Assembly (NCBI RefSeq): GCF_008704205.1
Contig: NZ_VXLC01000001.1
Location: forward strand, 372,001 to 436,000
DNA from: Nocardia colli
GTDB lineage: Bacteria; Actinomycetota; Actinomycetes; Mycobacteriales; Mycobacteriaceae
Length of the DNA: 64,000 bases
Reading direction: 5' to 3'
Positions 26,405 to 35,340 of the stretch are shown piece by piece. The position numbers and the translations under genes were made by a program. The notes under the pieces were generated by a model, which worked only from the letters and a program-made list of their open reading frames with translations, made no database searches and was not told where the DNA came from. Every line of letters starts with the position of its first letter. The stretch's first letter is position 1.

Positions 26405-27442
26405 CTATCGTCGCCGGGCCGCGCGCGGCGGCACCGGCGGCGGTGGGTTCAACCGGCCCGCGGTGGTGCGCGAGCCGGCCTGCTTGAGTCGTTCGAGCAC
26501 GGGAGTCAGCTCGAAGCTGTGCACGCCGTCCAGGGTGGCCATCTTGATCGTCACGTAGTGGTAGAGGTCGTCGGCGGTGTCCGCGGTCAGCACGGCGAAG
26601 ATGTTGAACGGTCCGGTAACCGCTGCGGCATAGGCGGTTTCGGCGTGCTCGGCGATGGCGCGGCCGACCGCGTCCAGCTGCGCCGGGGCGACCCGCAGCC
26701 AGAGGAAGGCGGCGAGGCTGGGTCCCAGTGCGGCAGGGGCGATGTCGAGGTCGAAGTAGAGGATGCCCGCCGCTTGCAATGCGGCGACCCGGCGCGCTAT
26801 CCGGCCGATGCTCATACCGGTGGCGCGGGCCAGAACCGAGAAGCTCGCACGTCCGTCGCGGGCCAGCAGTTCGAGCAGCAGACCGTCCTCGTCGCGCAGC
26901 TCCAGATCCGACTCGACGTAATCCGCTGCCGCCGTGCCACTCTCGGCATTCCTGCGGGCCACCTGCCGGCCACGCCAGTCCACCGCGGTGGGCCCGACGA
27001 AGCGATGCAGGATCATCGCCGCCGCGATGTCGTGCACCGGCGCGGTGCGTTGCAGCCGCTGCACCAGCAGATCGTCGCGGTCCTGCGGGGTGCGCGGATG
27101 CAGCGAGAAGTTCACCTCGGCGCCGGCCGCCGCGATGCTGACCCACGCGGCGTCGTCGCGGCGCGCCAGCGCCTCGGCCACCTGCCGCGCGCCGTCCGGG
27201 CGGCAGTGCACCCGGATGATCCAGTCGTTCTCGCCGATCGCACGGGAGTCGACCGCGCCGATCACCCGGACCACACCGTCGCGGCGTAACCGCCGGTAGC
27301 GGCGGGCAACGGTCTGTTCCGCGACACCCAGTTCGGCCGCGACCCGGTTGAACGAAACCCGGGGGTCCAGCTGCAGGGCTTGCACGATCTGCGTATCGAC
27401 GCCATCCAAGATGGAGTTTTTGCCTATTCCAGAGGCGCTCAC
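26405..27442 (-). CDS. Double-domain Lrp/AsnC family regulator
   Basis: 345 residues containing two complete Lrp/AsnC units in tandem. Unit 1: HTH near LDGVDTQIVQALQLDPRVSF and VAEQTVARRYRRL, with a RAM-type domain after it. Unit 2: HTH near LELLARDGRASFSVLARATG and SIGRIARRVAALQAAG, then a second ligand domain (LWLRVAPAQLDAVGRAIA). The usual Lrp protein is half this size and dimerises; here the dimer is built into one chain. The GTG at 27442 has no good ribosome binding site; the downstream TTG at LDGVD is an alternative start. Divergent from an MFS exporter, likely its target; convergent with the SDR gene two bases away. Confidence 0.87.
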   Translation of the reverse strand: MSASGIGKNSILDGVDTQIVQALQLDPRVSFNRVAAELGVAEQTVARRYRRLRRDGVVRVIGAVDSRAIGENDWIIRVHCRPDGARQVAEALARRDDAAWVSIAAAGAEVNFSLHPRTPQDRDDLLVQRLQRTAPVHDIAAAMILHRFVGPTAVDWRGRQVARRNAESGTAAADYVESDLELRDEDGLLLELLARDGRASFSVLARATGMSIGRIARRVAALQAAGILYFDLDIAPAALGPSLAAFLWLRVAPAQLDAVGRAIAEHAETAYAAAVTGPFNIFAVLTADTADDLYHYVTIKMATLDGVHSFELTPVLERLKQAGSRTTAGRLNPPPPVPPRAARRR

Positions 27443-27548
27443 AAGGAGGAAATCTACGCCTGGTTCGAAGCTGTGCGACTGTTCCCGATGCCGCTCCGGA
27501 TACTCGACGCCGTCTCCCGTCCACGAATTTCCAGAGAGGACAACGGCT

Positions 27549-29066
27549 TTGCGTAAATGGCTGCCGCTGCTGACGGTGTGTCTCGGCACCTTCATGCTGC
27601 TGATCGACGTCACCATCGTGAACGTCGCACTACCCGATATGCGCAACGACTTGAACGCGTCGTTCAGCTCGCTGCAATGGGTGGTCGACGGATACGCCCT
27701 GGCCATGGCCGCGCTCATGCTCGGGGCCGGCTCGATCGCCGACCTGGCCGGGCATCGGCGGACCTATCTGGCCGGGTTGGTCCTGTTCGCGGTGTCCTCG
27801 CTGGTCTGCGGGATCGCGCCGAATCCGGCGGTGCTCATCGTGGCCAGGGTGGTGCAGGGCATCGGCGCGACGACCATGGCGTGCACCACCTTCGCCCTGC
27901 TGAACAACTCCTACCGCGGGCGCGATCAGGGCACGGCGTACGGCGTCTGGGGTGCGGTCGCGGGCGCGTCCAGTGCGATCGGGCCGATCATCGGCGGCGT
28001 GCTCACCGATCTCGCGTCGTGGCGCTGGATCTTCTTCGTCAACCTGCCGGTCAGTGCGGTGGCGATCGCACTGTGCGTCTGGGTGCTCGCCGAGGGAGAA
28101 CGGCCGCACCGGGGACGGATCGATGTGGCGGGCATGGCGGCGTTCACCGTGAGCGCCGCGGCCGCGACCTATGCGCTGATCCGGGCCAGCGAACACGGCT
28201 GGTCGAACGCGCTGACCTGGTGGTTGCTGCTGGTCGCCGCGGTGTCGCTGGTGGCGTTCCTGGTGATCGAACGGACGTCGGCGCAGCCGATGCTCGATCT
28301 GGCGCTGCTGCACGACCGCTCGTTCGCCGGCGTGCTCGTCGCGGCGGGTGCGTTGTTCTTCGCCGCGTTCGGCGCGCTGATGTACACCCAGATCTGGATG
28401 CAGTCGGTGCTCGGGCTCACCGCGATCCAAGCCGGGGCGGTGGGACTTCCGTTGTCCGTCATGGCTTTTCTGGTGTCGGGCAGCATCGGGCGGTTCCTGC
28501 ACGGAGAGAACCGCGGGCCGATCATCGCGGGCGGGCTCTTCGCGACCGGCGTCGGCGGCGTGGTCGGCGCGCTGCTCGTGCACGGCGAAGCCGGTTGGGT
28601 GGCACTGATTCCCGGATTCCTGGCCGTCGGGCTCGGCGTCGGGCTGGCGACCGCGACGCTGAGTTCGGCGGCGATGGCGGCGGTTCCGTGGCAGCGGGCC
28701 GGAATGGCAACGGGCGCGGTCAATACCGCGCAGCAGCTGAGCTTCGCGCTCGGAATTGCCACGCTGGGTTCGGTTTTCACCGCACGGGCCGCGGCGGTGC
28801 TCGATGCGCGTGCGGTGGTGGACGCGGAGGCGACGGCGCGGGCGGTCGGGGGCGGTCAGTCCGCGATGCTGGTGCAGCAGGTTCCGGCCGAGGCACGGTC
28901 CGCGCTGGCGGAGGCAGTGCGGGCGGCGGCCGCGGCGGGTGTCCAGGGCACGCTCGCGGTCAGCGGCGTTGTCGGCCTGCTCGGCAGCGCGGTCGTGCTG
29001 GTGCTGATGCGGCGAAGCAAACCCGTGGCGACAGCGGCCGAAGCGGAGGCTCAGGTCAGCGCCTGA
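27549..29066 (+). CDS. MFS exporter, DHA2 (EmrB/QacA) family
   Basis: 505 residues, about 14 membrane helices. RKWLPLLTVCLGTFMLLIDVTIVNVALP begins helix 1 with the conserved aspartate; SSAIGPIIGGVLTD is the exporter motif C. The TTG at 27549 is preferred because AGAGAGG lies about ten bases upstream and the protein then begins exactly at helix 1; earlier in-frame starts would overlap the divergent regulator. The promoter is shared with the Lrp/AsnC-type gene. Substrate unknown. Confidence 0.88.
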   Translation: MRKWLPLLTVCLGTFMLLIDVTIVNVALPDMRNDLNASFSSLQWVVDGYALAMAALMLGAGSIADLAGHRRTYLAGLVLFAVSSLVCGIAPNPAVLIVARVVQGIGATTMACTTFALLNNSYRGRDQGTAYGVWGAVAGASSAIGPIIGGVLTDLASWRWIFFVNLPVSAVAIALCVWVLAEGERPHRGRIDVAGMAAFTVSAAAATYALIRASEHGWSNALTWWLLLVAAVSLVAFLVIERTSAQPMLDLALLHDRSFAGVLVAAGALFFAAFGALMYTQIWMQSVLGLTAIQAGAVGLPLSVMAFLVSGSIGRFLHGENRGPIIAGGLFATGVGGVVGALLVHGEAGWVALIPGFLAVGLGVGLATATLSSAAMAAVPWQRAGMATGAVNTAQQLSFALGIATLGSVFTARAAAVLDARAVVDAEATARAVGGGQSAMLVQQVPAEARSALAEAVRAAAAAGVQGTLAVSGVVGLLGSAVVLVLMRRSKPVATAAEAEAQVSA

Positions 29067-29109
29067 TTTGCCCGAATTCCGGTGCGGCCGAACCGGCCGC
29101 GGAACAAAT

Positions 29110-29145
29110 CCGCTGAGCGAGGAGACCACGCGCCTCGCTCAGCGG
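29110..29145 (+). terminator. Hairpin after the MFS exporter gene
   Basis: CCGCTGAGCGAGG pairs perfectly with CCTCGCTCAGCGG around a 10-base loop, 44 bases after the stop. Confidence 0.7.
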
Positions 29146-29270
29146 TGGGTCAGCGCCAAACGACGCTACGGCGGCAAACGCCGGGACCGATCGGCCCTGG
29201 TCGCGTGCCCCCAGGAACCTCACAGCTGAGGCCCAGCTCCGTGACAACCGGACCGTCGAGGGTGGTCTTC

Positions 29271-30575
29271 ATGACCGAGACTGTGACCGTCGCGGCGGCG
29301 GAATTAGCCGAGACACCGGGTACGCCCGTGCTGGACGTGGTGATACCCGTCTACAACGAAGAGACCGACCTCGGCGTGTGCGTGCGCAGGTTGCACGCCT
29401 ATCTGCGCCAGGGGTTCCCGTTTCCGGCGCGGATCACGGTAGCCGACAATGCCAGCACCGACGCCACTCTGCAAGTGGCCGAGCTGCTCGCGGAGGAGCT
29501 GGACGGCGTGCGGGTGGTGCACCTGGACGCCAAGGGCCGCGGGCGGGCGCTGCGGGCGGCGTGGGAGCGCTCCGACGCACAGGTGGTCGCCTACATGGAC
29601 GTGGACCTGTCCACCGACCTGAACGCGCTGCTGCCGCTGGTGGCGCCGCTGATCACCGGGCATTCCGATCTGGCGATCGGCACCCGGCTCAGCGCGTCGT
29701 CGCGGGTGGTGCGCGGGCCGAAGCGCGAGATCATCTCCCGCTGCTACAACCTGTTGCTGAAAGCCTCACTGCAAGCGCGCTTTTCGGATGCGCAGTGCGG
29801 GTTCAAGGCGATGCGCAGCGAGGTGGCGCGGCAGCTGCTGCCGCTGGTACGCGACGGCGAATGGTTCTTCGACACCGAGCTCCTGGTGCTCGCCGAGCGG
29901 GCCGGGCTGCGCATCCACGAGGTGCCGGTGGACTGGATCGACGATCCGGACAGCCGGGTCGACATCGTCGACACCGCGCGCAAGGACCTGCTCGGCATCG
30001 GGCGGCTGACCCGGGCGCTGGCCACCGGGGCGCTGCCGCTGGAGGAGTTGCGCAGGGCGGTCGGGCGCGAGCCGCTGGTGCCCGGGGTGCCGCTCGGCAT
30101 GGTCGGGCAGCTGGTCCGGTTCGCCATCGTCGGCGTGCTGAGCACGCTGGCCTATCTGCTGCTTTATGTTGTGCTGCAATCGTTTACGGATGCGCAGGTG
30201 GCCAACTTCCTGGCACTGCTGGTCACCGCGGTGGCGAATACGGCGGCGAACCGGGCGTTCACGTTCGGCGTGCGCGGGACGACCGGCGCGGTGTCGCATC
30301 AGTTCCAGGGACTGGTCATTTTCGGCATCGGGCTGGCGTTGACCAGTGGGTCGCTGTTCACGTTGCACCACTGGGCGCCGGACGCGTCGGTGCATCTGGA
30401 GTTGCTGGTGCTGGTGCTGGCCAATCTGCTGGCCACGATTCTGCGGTTCGTCGGGTTGCGCTGGGTGTTCCGCAATACCCCGAATCCGGCTCGGCGGACA
30501 GCGATCTCCGTGCAGTCCGATTCGACGGAAACGTCGGAGTCGGCGGCGCTCGATGCCGAAGGAGCCGCTCGATGA
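29271..30575 (+). CDS. GT2 polyprenyl-phosphate glycosyltransferase fused to a GtrA membrane domain
   Basis: 434 residues. The N-terminal GT-A domain (about 20-245) resembles dolichyl-phosphate mannose/glucose synthases: VVIPVYNEETDLGVCV, VAYMDVDLSTDL (DxD) and CGFKAMRSEVA. The C-terminal part (about 270-410) is a GtrA-type domain of four helices (FAIVGVLSTLAYLLLYVVLQ; LVILGFGIG-like). It probably makes a lipid-linked hexose on the cytosolic face. The next gene overlaps it by four bases and encodes a GT39-type transferase, giving the GT2-GT39 pairing known from YkcC/YkcB of Bacillus. Confidence 0.87.
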   Translation: MTETVTVAAAELAETPGTPVLDVVIPVYNEETDLGVCVRRLHAYLRQGFPFPARITVADNASTDATLQVAELLAEELDGVRVVHLDAKGRGRALRAAWERSDAQVVAYMDVDLSTDLNALLPLVAPLITGHSDLAIGTRLSASSRVVRGPKREIISRCYNLLLKASLQARFSDAQCGFKAMRSEVARQLLPLVRDGEWFFDTELLVLAERAGLRIHEVPVDWIDDPDSRVDIVDTARKDLLGIGRLTRALATGALPLEELRRAVGREPLVPGVPLGMVGQLVRFAIVGVLSTLAYLLLYVVLQSFTDAQVANFLALLVTAVANTAANRAFTFGVRGTTGAVSHQFQGLVIFGIGLALTSGSLFTLHHWAPDASVHLELLVLVLANLLATILRFVGLRWVFRNTPNPARRTAISVQSDSTETSESAALDAEGAAR

Positions 30576-32617
30576 CCGCGACCATGGCGCCGCCCACCGC
30601 GGCACCGGCGACCCCCGCGCCCGAACGCAAAAACCGTTGGGAATACCCAGCATTGGCGGTATTGATGCTCGGGACCGGTATCGCTTACCTGTGCAATCTC
30701 AGCTCGAACGGCTGGGCAAATTCGTTCTATTCCGCTGCGGTGCAAGCGGGTTCGGTGTCTTGGAAGGCGTTCTTCTTCGGCTCGTCGGACGCGGCGAACT
30801 CGATCACCGTGGACAAGCCGCCCGCGTCGCTGTGGCTGATGGAACTCTCGGTGCGGGCGTTCGGGCTGAACAGCTGGAGCATCCTGGTGCCGGAGGTGCT
30901 GCTCGGCGTGGCGAGCGTGGCCCTGCTGTGGGCGACGGTGCGCAGGCCGTTCGGCCCGGCCGCCGGATTGCTCGCCGGGCTGGTGCTCGCGGTGACTCCG
31001 GTTGCCGTGCTGATGTTCCGGTTCAACAACCCGGACGCGCTGCTGGTGTTCCTGATGGTCGCCGCGGCGTGGGCGATGACCCGGGCGATCGAGGACGGCC
31101 GCTGGCGGTGGCTGGTGCTCACTGGCGCGTTCGTCGGATTCGGCTTTCTCACCAAGCAATTGCAGGTGTTGCTGGTCGTTCCGCCGCTGGCCCTGGCCTA
31201 CTTGATCGCGGGGCCGCCGAAGCTCGGCAAACGGCTCCTGCAACTGCTCGCCGCCGGTGCCGCGATGGTGGTGGCCGCGGGCTGGTGGTTGCTGGCGGTG
31301 GAGCTGTGGCCCGCCTCGTCGCGGCCGTGGATCGGTGGGTCGCAGAACAATTCGATCCTCGAACTGACCCTCGGCTACAACGGGCTCGGCCGGCTCACCG
31401 GTGACGAGAGCGGCAGTGTCGGTCCAGGTGGTGGTGATCTGCCGGCCGGCGGCAACGGCATGTGGGGCAGCACCGGCATCACCCGGATGTTCGAAGCGGC
31501 GCAGGGCGGTCAGATCGCCTGGCTGATCCCGGCCGCGCTGGTCGCCCTGGTTGCCGGAATTCTCTTGCGCGGCAAAGCTGCCCGCACCGATCGGCAGCGG
31601 GCGTCGCTGATCGTCTGGGGCGGTTGGCTGTTGGTGACCGGATTGACGTTCAGCTTCATGGCCGGAATCTTCCACCAGTACTACACCGTGGCGCTGGCTC
31701 CGGCGGTCGCCGCGCTGGTCGGGATCGGCGCGGTGCAGATGTGGCGGGAACGGCATCGCCTGTGGGTCCGGCTGCTGCTCGCGCTCGCCGTCGGCCTGAC
31801 CACGGCGACGGCCTGGATGTTGTTGTCCCGCAGCGTGCATTGGGTGCCATGGTTGCGCTGGACGATTCTGGTCGTCGGCATCCTCGCCACGATCGCGGCC
31901 CTCGTTCCGGCGCCGCGGAAGCTGGCGATCGTCTCCGCGCTGGCCATCGCGTTCACCGGCCTGGCCGGTCCGACCGCGTATGCCGTCGACACCCTCGCGA
32001 CCTCGCACGCGGGCGCGATCCCGTCGGCGGGACCGAATGTCGGACGGTTCGGCATGTTCGGCCAGCGGCCGCCGTGGGCCGAAGGAATGAACGGCATGCC
32101 CGGCGGCCCGGGCGCTCCGCAGCCGGATGGTCGCGGCGGGCGCGGGCCCGGCGGAAACGGCCAGCCAGTGCCACCCGGGATGCCGCCGCAAGGCGCGATG
32201 CCCGGCGCGCCGACCGGCCATGGCGGCGAAATGATGGGCGGCGCAGGCGGTCTGCTCGGCGCGAGCAAGCCGAGCGACCGGGTGGTCACCCTGCTGGAGC
32301 AGAACGGCACCGACTACACCTGGGTCGCCGCGGCCACCGGCTCCAACAGCGCGGCGGGCTTCCAGCTGGCCACCGAACTCCCGGTGATGCCGGTCGGCGG
32401 CTTCAACGGCAGCGACCCCTCCCCCACCCTCGCCCAGTTCAAAGACTATGTGGCCCAAGGAAAGATCCACTATTTCATCGGCGGCGAACGCGGCGGCCGG
32501 GGCGGCGACCGAGACTCCGCACCCTCCTACAGTTCGCAGATCGCCCAATGGGTCCAGGAGAACTTCACCGCCACCGAAGTAGACGGCGTCACCCTCTACG
32601 ACCTCACCACCCACTGA
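30572..32617 (+). CDS. GT39/ArnT-like membrane glycosyltransferase (YkcB-like)
   Basis: 681 residues. A polytopic GT-C enzyme: about ten to twelve helices in the first 480 residues, with the lumenal acidic loop typical of PMT/ArnT enzymes (FFGSSDAANSITVDKPPASL). It uses lipid-linked sugars to glycosylate an acceptor outside the membrane. After the last helix comes an unusual low-complexity segment (about 487-570) rich in Gly, Pro and Met, then a folded C-terminal domain (DRVVTLLEQNGTDYTWVAAATGSN in part) seen in YkcB-type proteins. ATG overlaps the stop of the GT2 gene. Acceptor unknown. A very strong terminator follows. Confidence 0.87.
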   Translation: MTATMAPPTAAPATPAPERKNRWEYPALAVLMLGTGIAYLCNLSSNGWANSFYSAAVQAGSVSWKAFFFGSSDAANSITVDKPPASLWLMELSVRAFGLNSWSILVPEVLLGVASVALLWATVRRPFGPAAGLLAGLVLAVTPVAVLMFRFNNPDALLVFLMVAAAWAMTRAIEDGRWRWLVLTGAFVGFGFLTKQLQVLLVVPPLALAYLIAGPPKLGKRLLQLLAAGAAMVVAAGWWLLAVELWPASSRPWIGGSQNNSILELTLGYNGLGRLTGDESGSVGPGGGDLPAGGNGMWGSTGITRMFEAAQGGQIAWLIPAALVALVAGILLRGKAARTDRQRASLIVWGGWLLVTGLTFSFMAGIFHQYYTVALAPAVAALVGIGAVQMWRERHRLWVRLLLALAVGLTTATAWMLLSRSVHWVPWLRWTILVVGILATIAALVPAPRKLAIVSALAIAFTGLAGPTAYAVDTLATSHAGAIPSAGPNVGRFGMFGQRPPWAEGMNGMPGGPGAPQPDGRGGRGPGGNGQPVPPGMPPQGAMPGAPTGHGGEMMGGAGGLLGASKPSDRVVTLLEQNGTDYTWVAAATGSNSAAGFQLATELPVMPVGGFNGSDPSPTLAQFKDYVAQGKIHYFIGGERGGRGGDRDSAPSYSSQIAQWVQENFTATEVDGVTLYDLTTH

Positions 32618-32621
32618 CCCG

Positions 32622-32665
32622 AAAGATCCGCACCGCCTCCGAATACGCAGGCGGTGCGGATCTTT
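32622..32665. terminator. Strong bidirectional terminator
   Basis: AAAGATCCGCACCGCCT pairs perfectly over 17 bases with AGGCGGTGCGGATCTTT around a 10-base loop, giving T-runs in both directions. It lies between the stops of the convergent GT39 and NAD(P)-binding genes. Confidence 0.92.
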
Positions 32666-32676
32666 GGCGTGCCGGG

Positions 32677-33459
32677 CTACTTCGCCGCCGGGTAGGTGGA
32701 CTCGACCCATTCGGCGAAGCTGGGGCCGGCGAGGGTGGCGTGCGGGCCGGCGAGCAGGGTGCCGTCCTCGAAGGCTTCGCGGTCCGGGTTGGCGGGGTCG
32801 CTGGATTCGATGATCCGGACGGGGCTGCCCCGGTGGGCGGCCAGCAGGGTCGCGGCACCGGCCATGGTCTCCGGCCGCGGGCCGGCGATTTCGGGCAACG
32901 GACCGTCGGTGGATTCGGGGGCCGGGTTGACGGCGAGGTCGACCAGGGCCTCGGCGACGGTGCGAGCGGCGACCAGCTGGGTGCGCATGTTCGCGACGTA
33001 GGCGACATCGCCCTGGGTGCCCCACTGGGTCATCACCTCGACCAGTTCGTGGAACTGGGCGGCGCGCAGGATCTGGACCGGCAGCGGGCCGTCGAGCAGC
33101 CGCTGCTCGTGCGCCAGCTTGGCCGCGTTGTAGCCGGCGGTGGCGTTGTCGATGCCGATGATGGAGACCACGACCAGGCGCTCGACGCCGGCCTTCTGGC
33201 CCGCCTCGTGCAGGTTGCGGGCGGCGGCGGTGAAGAACTCCGTCGCAATGTCCTGGTCCGCGGAGGGCGTGCTGGAGGCGTCGATCACGACCTGCACGCC
33301 GTCCAGGGCCTCGACCAGACCCGCGCCGGTCTCGATGTCCACGCCGTTCTTCCGGGAGAACGCCACCACCTCGTGGCCCTGCTCGGTCAGCACATCGACC
33401 ACGTGCTTGCCCAGCCGTCCGGTCGCGCCGGCCACTGCGATCTTCTTGGTCGTCGTCAT
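32677..33459 (-). CDS. NmrA-like NAD(P)-binding oxidoreductase
   Basis: 260 residues. KKIAVAGATGRLGKHVVDVL gives the GxxGxxG loop of atypical SDRs; later segments such as VVVSIIGIDNATAGYNAAKLAHEQRL show YxxxK-like spacing (YNAAK) and the FHELVE motif of NmrA/epimerase-like proteins. ATG at 33459 is chosen because the Rossmann strand starts there and GAGGAGCAGG precedes it. Cytosolic; substrate unknown. Monocistronic. Confidence 0.83.
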   Translation of the reverse strand: MTTTKKIAVAGATGRLGKHVVDVLTEQGHEVVAFSRKNGVDIETGAGLVEALDGVQVVIDASSTPSADQDIATEFFTAAARNLHEAGQKAGVERLVVVSIIGIDNATAGYNAAKLAHEQRLLDGPLPVQILRAAQFHELVEVMTQWGTQGDVAYVANMRTQLVAARTVAEALVDLAVNPAPESTDGPLPEIAGPRPETMAGAATLLAAHRGSPVRIIESSDPANPDREAFEDGTLLAGPHATLAGPSFAEWVESTYPAAK

Positions 33460-33651
33460 GATTCCTGCTCCTCTGCGTCGGTGCGGTGTTCCGCGTTCAC
33501 AGAGAGGACGACGCGGCACCGGCGAGTGTGACATCACCACGAATCCGCAGCTGGAACGAGCTGGCGCACTGAGCCGCGCACCAATTGTCCTGCCGCGGGC
33601 GAAATCGCCAGCGAAATCGTGCGCGGCGCAACGATGAGTGCGCGGGATGGA

Positions 33652-34530
33652 TCAGCTGAGCGTGGCGAGCAGACGCTCGTGTACGACGTCGCGGATGGTG
33701 GGAGTCAGGTCGGGCTTTTCGGTGAGCAGTTCGAGCATGCGCAGGATCTGCAAGGCTTCGACGCGCTGCGGAAGGTCCGGATCGGCCGGGTCGAAGCCCG
33801 CGCCCTCCAGGAAGTCGGACCAGGCCGGGGTGGCCGGATCGATGAAGCTGACCGACCAGGCCCACCACGCCGGGTCGAACAGCGGGTCGGCGAGCCGGAC
33901 GGATTCGAAATCGAGCAGGCCGGTGATGATTTCGCCGTCGGTGAGGATGTTGACCGGGGCGAAATCGCCGTGCGCGAGGACCGTCGGCCGGTCGGCGAAG
34001 AGGGTGGGCAGCGACTTCAGGGTCCGGTCCAGGGTGGCGCGGTGCGCGGCGGCGAGGTCCAGCCGGCCGGCCCAGGCGGTGGCGCTCTCCACCAGGCGGG
34101 TGGGGCTGGCCCAGAGGTCGTCGAGTTGCAGGCCGGCGGTGGGCAGGCGGCGGAACGCGGCGAGCAGCGTGCCCATCTCGCGGGCGATGATCGGGAATTG
34201 CGGGCTGGCCAAGCCGATTTCGGCGCTGGCCGGAATCGGGACGCCGGGCAGGGCGTCGAAGACGATCCAGGCCGGGTCGGCGTCGAGGTCGAAGCGGCGG
34301 ATGCGCGGAATGGCGATGCCGCGCTTGGCGGCGGGTTCCAGCAGGGTGTGCATCACCCGCAGACGGCGTTCGGCGTCGTCCGGATTGCGGTAGCGCTGCA
34401 GGACCATCCGATCGCCGTCGGCGAGGGTGAGCAGGTCGGTGCGGTTCTGGAAGCCCCATTCGGCCGGCGCGCTCCCGGCAATCGGCTGGCCGAGAGTCTG
34501 CTCGAGCCCGCCGTACTCCGCATGGTCCAT
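33652..34530 (-). CDS. APH/choline kinase-like phosphotransferase
   Basis: 292 residues of the aminoglycoside phosphotransferase fold. The catalytic loop VLAHGDFAPVNIL (HxDxxxxN) and the metal-binding GLLDFESVRLADP (DFE) are intact. Family members phosphorylate aminoglycosides, homoserine, choline, fructosamine or macrolides, and sequence alone does not decide; a resistance role should not be assumed. ATG at 34530 chosen for the usual N-terminal length. Next to the TetR at the end of the acyl-CoA operon but probably a separate transcript. Confidence 0.83.
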   Translation of the reverse strand: MDHAEYGGLEQTLGQPIAGSAPAEWGFQNRTDLLTLADGDRMVLQRYRNPDDAERRLRVMHTLLEPAAKRGIAIPRIRRFDLDADPAWIVFDALPGVPIPASAEIGLASPQFPIIAREMGTLLAAFRRLPTAGLQLDDLWASPTRLVESATAWAGRLDLAAAHRATLDRTLKSLPTLFADRPTVLAHGDFAPVNILTDGEIITGLLDFESVRLADPLFDPAWWAWSVSFIDPATPAWSDFLEGAGFDPADPDLPQRVEALQILRMLELLTEKPDLTPTIRDVVHERLLATLS

Positions 34531-34712
34531 ACGGCAGACCCTAAGGCACGTACGGACTGTTGCGCGCCGATCGGCGGTGCTGCCCCGAGTGTGGACGTAG
34601 GGGCACACTTCGGGCGCGCTCATCCGCCCCGGTCGGCGGCCTGATCAGGGATATCGAACCGGCACGATCCACTTCCGGTACCGGGAAACTCACCGGTGCA
34701 CCGCGATGAAAA

Positions 34713-35336
34713 TCACTCGGCGTTGCGTGGCGCGCTCAGCGCGGCGTGCAGGGTGGCCGCCCACTGCTGGACGATCTGCTTGCGGCGCGCCGAGTCGTCG
34801 GTGAGCACGTCGGCCAGGCCGAGACCGCGCGCCATGTCCAGGGTGGCCTGCACGAGGTGGTGGGTGACCGGGTCGGCGTCGTCGACGCCGAGCGCCTCCA
34901 CCGCGCGCCGGTGCGAGATCCGGCCGAACTTGGCTTCCAGCGGGACAATTCGTTCGCGCAGCGCCGGATCGGCGGCCGCGTGCGTCCACACCTGCAGCGC
35001 CGCCTTGAACAGCGGGCTGGTGTAGGACTCGACCAGGCCGGCCACCACGGCCTCGGTGCGGCCGACCCCGTCGGCCAAGGCGGCGACCGCGATCGCCTCG
35101 TCCTTGGCCTGCTGGGTCCGGCTGTCGAACATGTACTCCAGCGCGGCGGTGATCAGCTCCTCCCTGGTCGGGAAGTGATGCTGCGCCGCGCCCCTGGACA
35201 CCCCGGCCCGTTCGGCGACGACCGCGACCGTCGCTGCCGCCCAGCCGGTTTCGGCCAGGCAGTCGATGGTCGCCTCCAACAGGCGCTGCCGGGTGGCTCG
35301 GCTGCGGTCCTGCTTGGGTTCGTGGGGTGTGGCCAT
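34713..35336 (-). CDS. TetR family regulator, last gene of the acyl-CoA operon
   Basis: 207 residues. HTH (LLEATIDCLAETGWAAATVAVVAERAG, then SRGAAQHHFPTREELITAAL) and a helical C-terminal domain. Its ATG lies five bases after the stop of the enoyl-CoA hydratase gene, so it is translated as part of the long operon beginning at 43767. A perfect 16-base palindrome sits before that first gene and is the probable binding site, which would make this an autoregulated repressor released by an acyl-CoA (inference). Confidence 0.87.
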   Translation of the reverse strand: MATPHEPKQDRSRATRQRLLEATIDCLAETGWAAATVAVVAERAGVSRGAAQHHFPTREELITAALEYMFDSRTQQAKDEAIAVAALADGVGRTEAVVAGLVESYTSPLFKAALQVWTHAAADPALRERIVPLEAKFGRISHRRAVEALGVDDADPVTHHLVQATLDMARGLGLADVLTDDSARRKQIVQQWAATLHAALSAPRNAE

Positions 35337-35340
35337 GGGG

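Noticed and set aside
30299..33025. A 900-codon open frame antisense to the GT39 gene
   Set aside because: Shadow frame produced by high GC; the plus-strand gene has intact family motifs and membrane helices.
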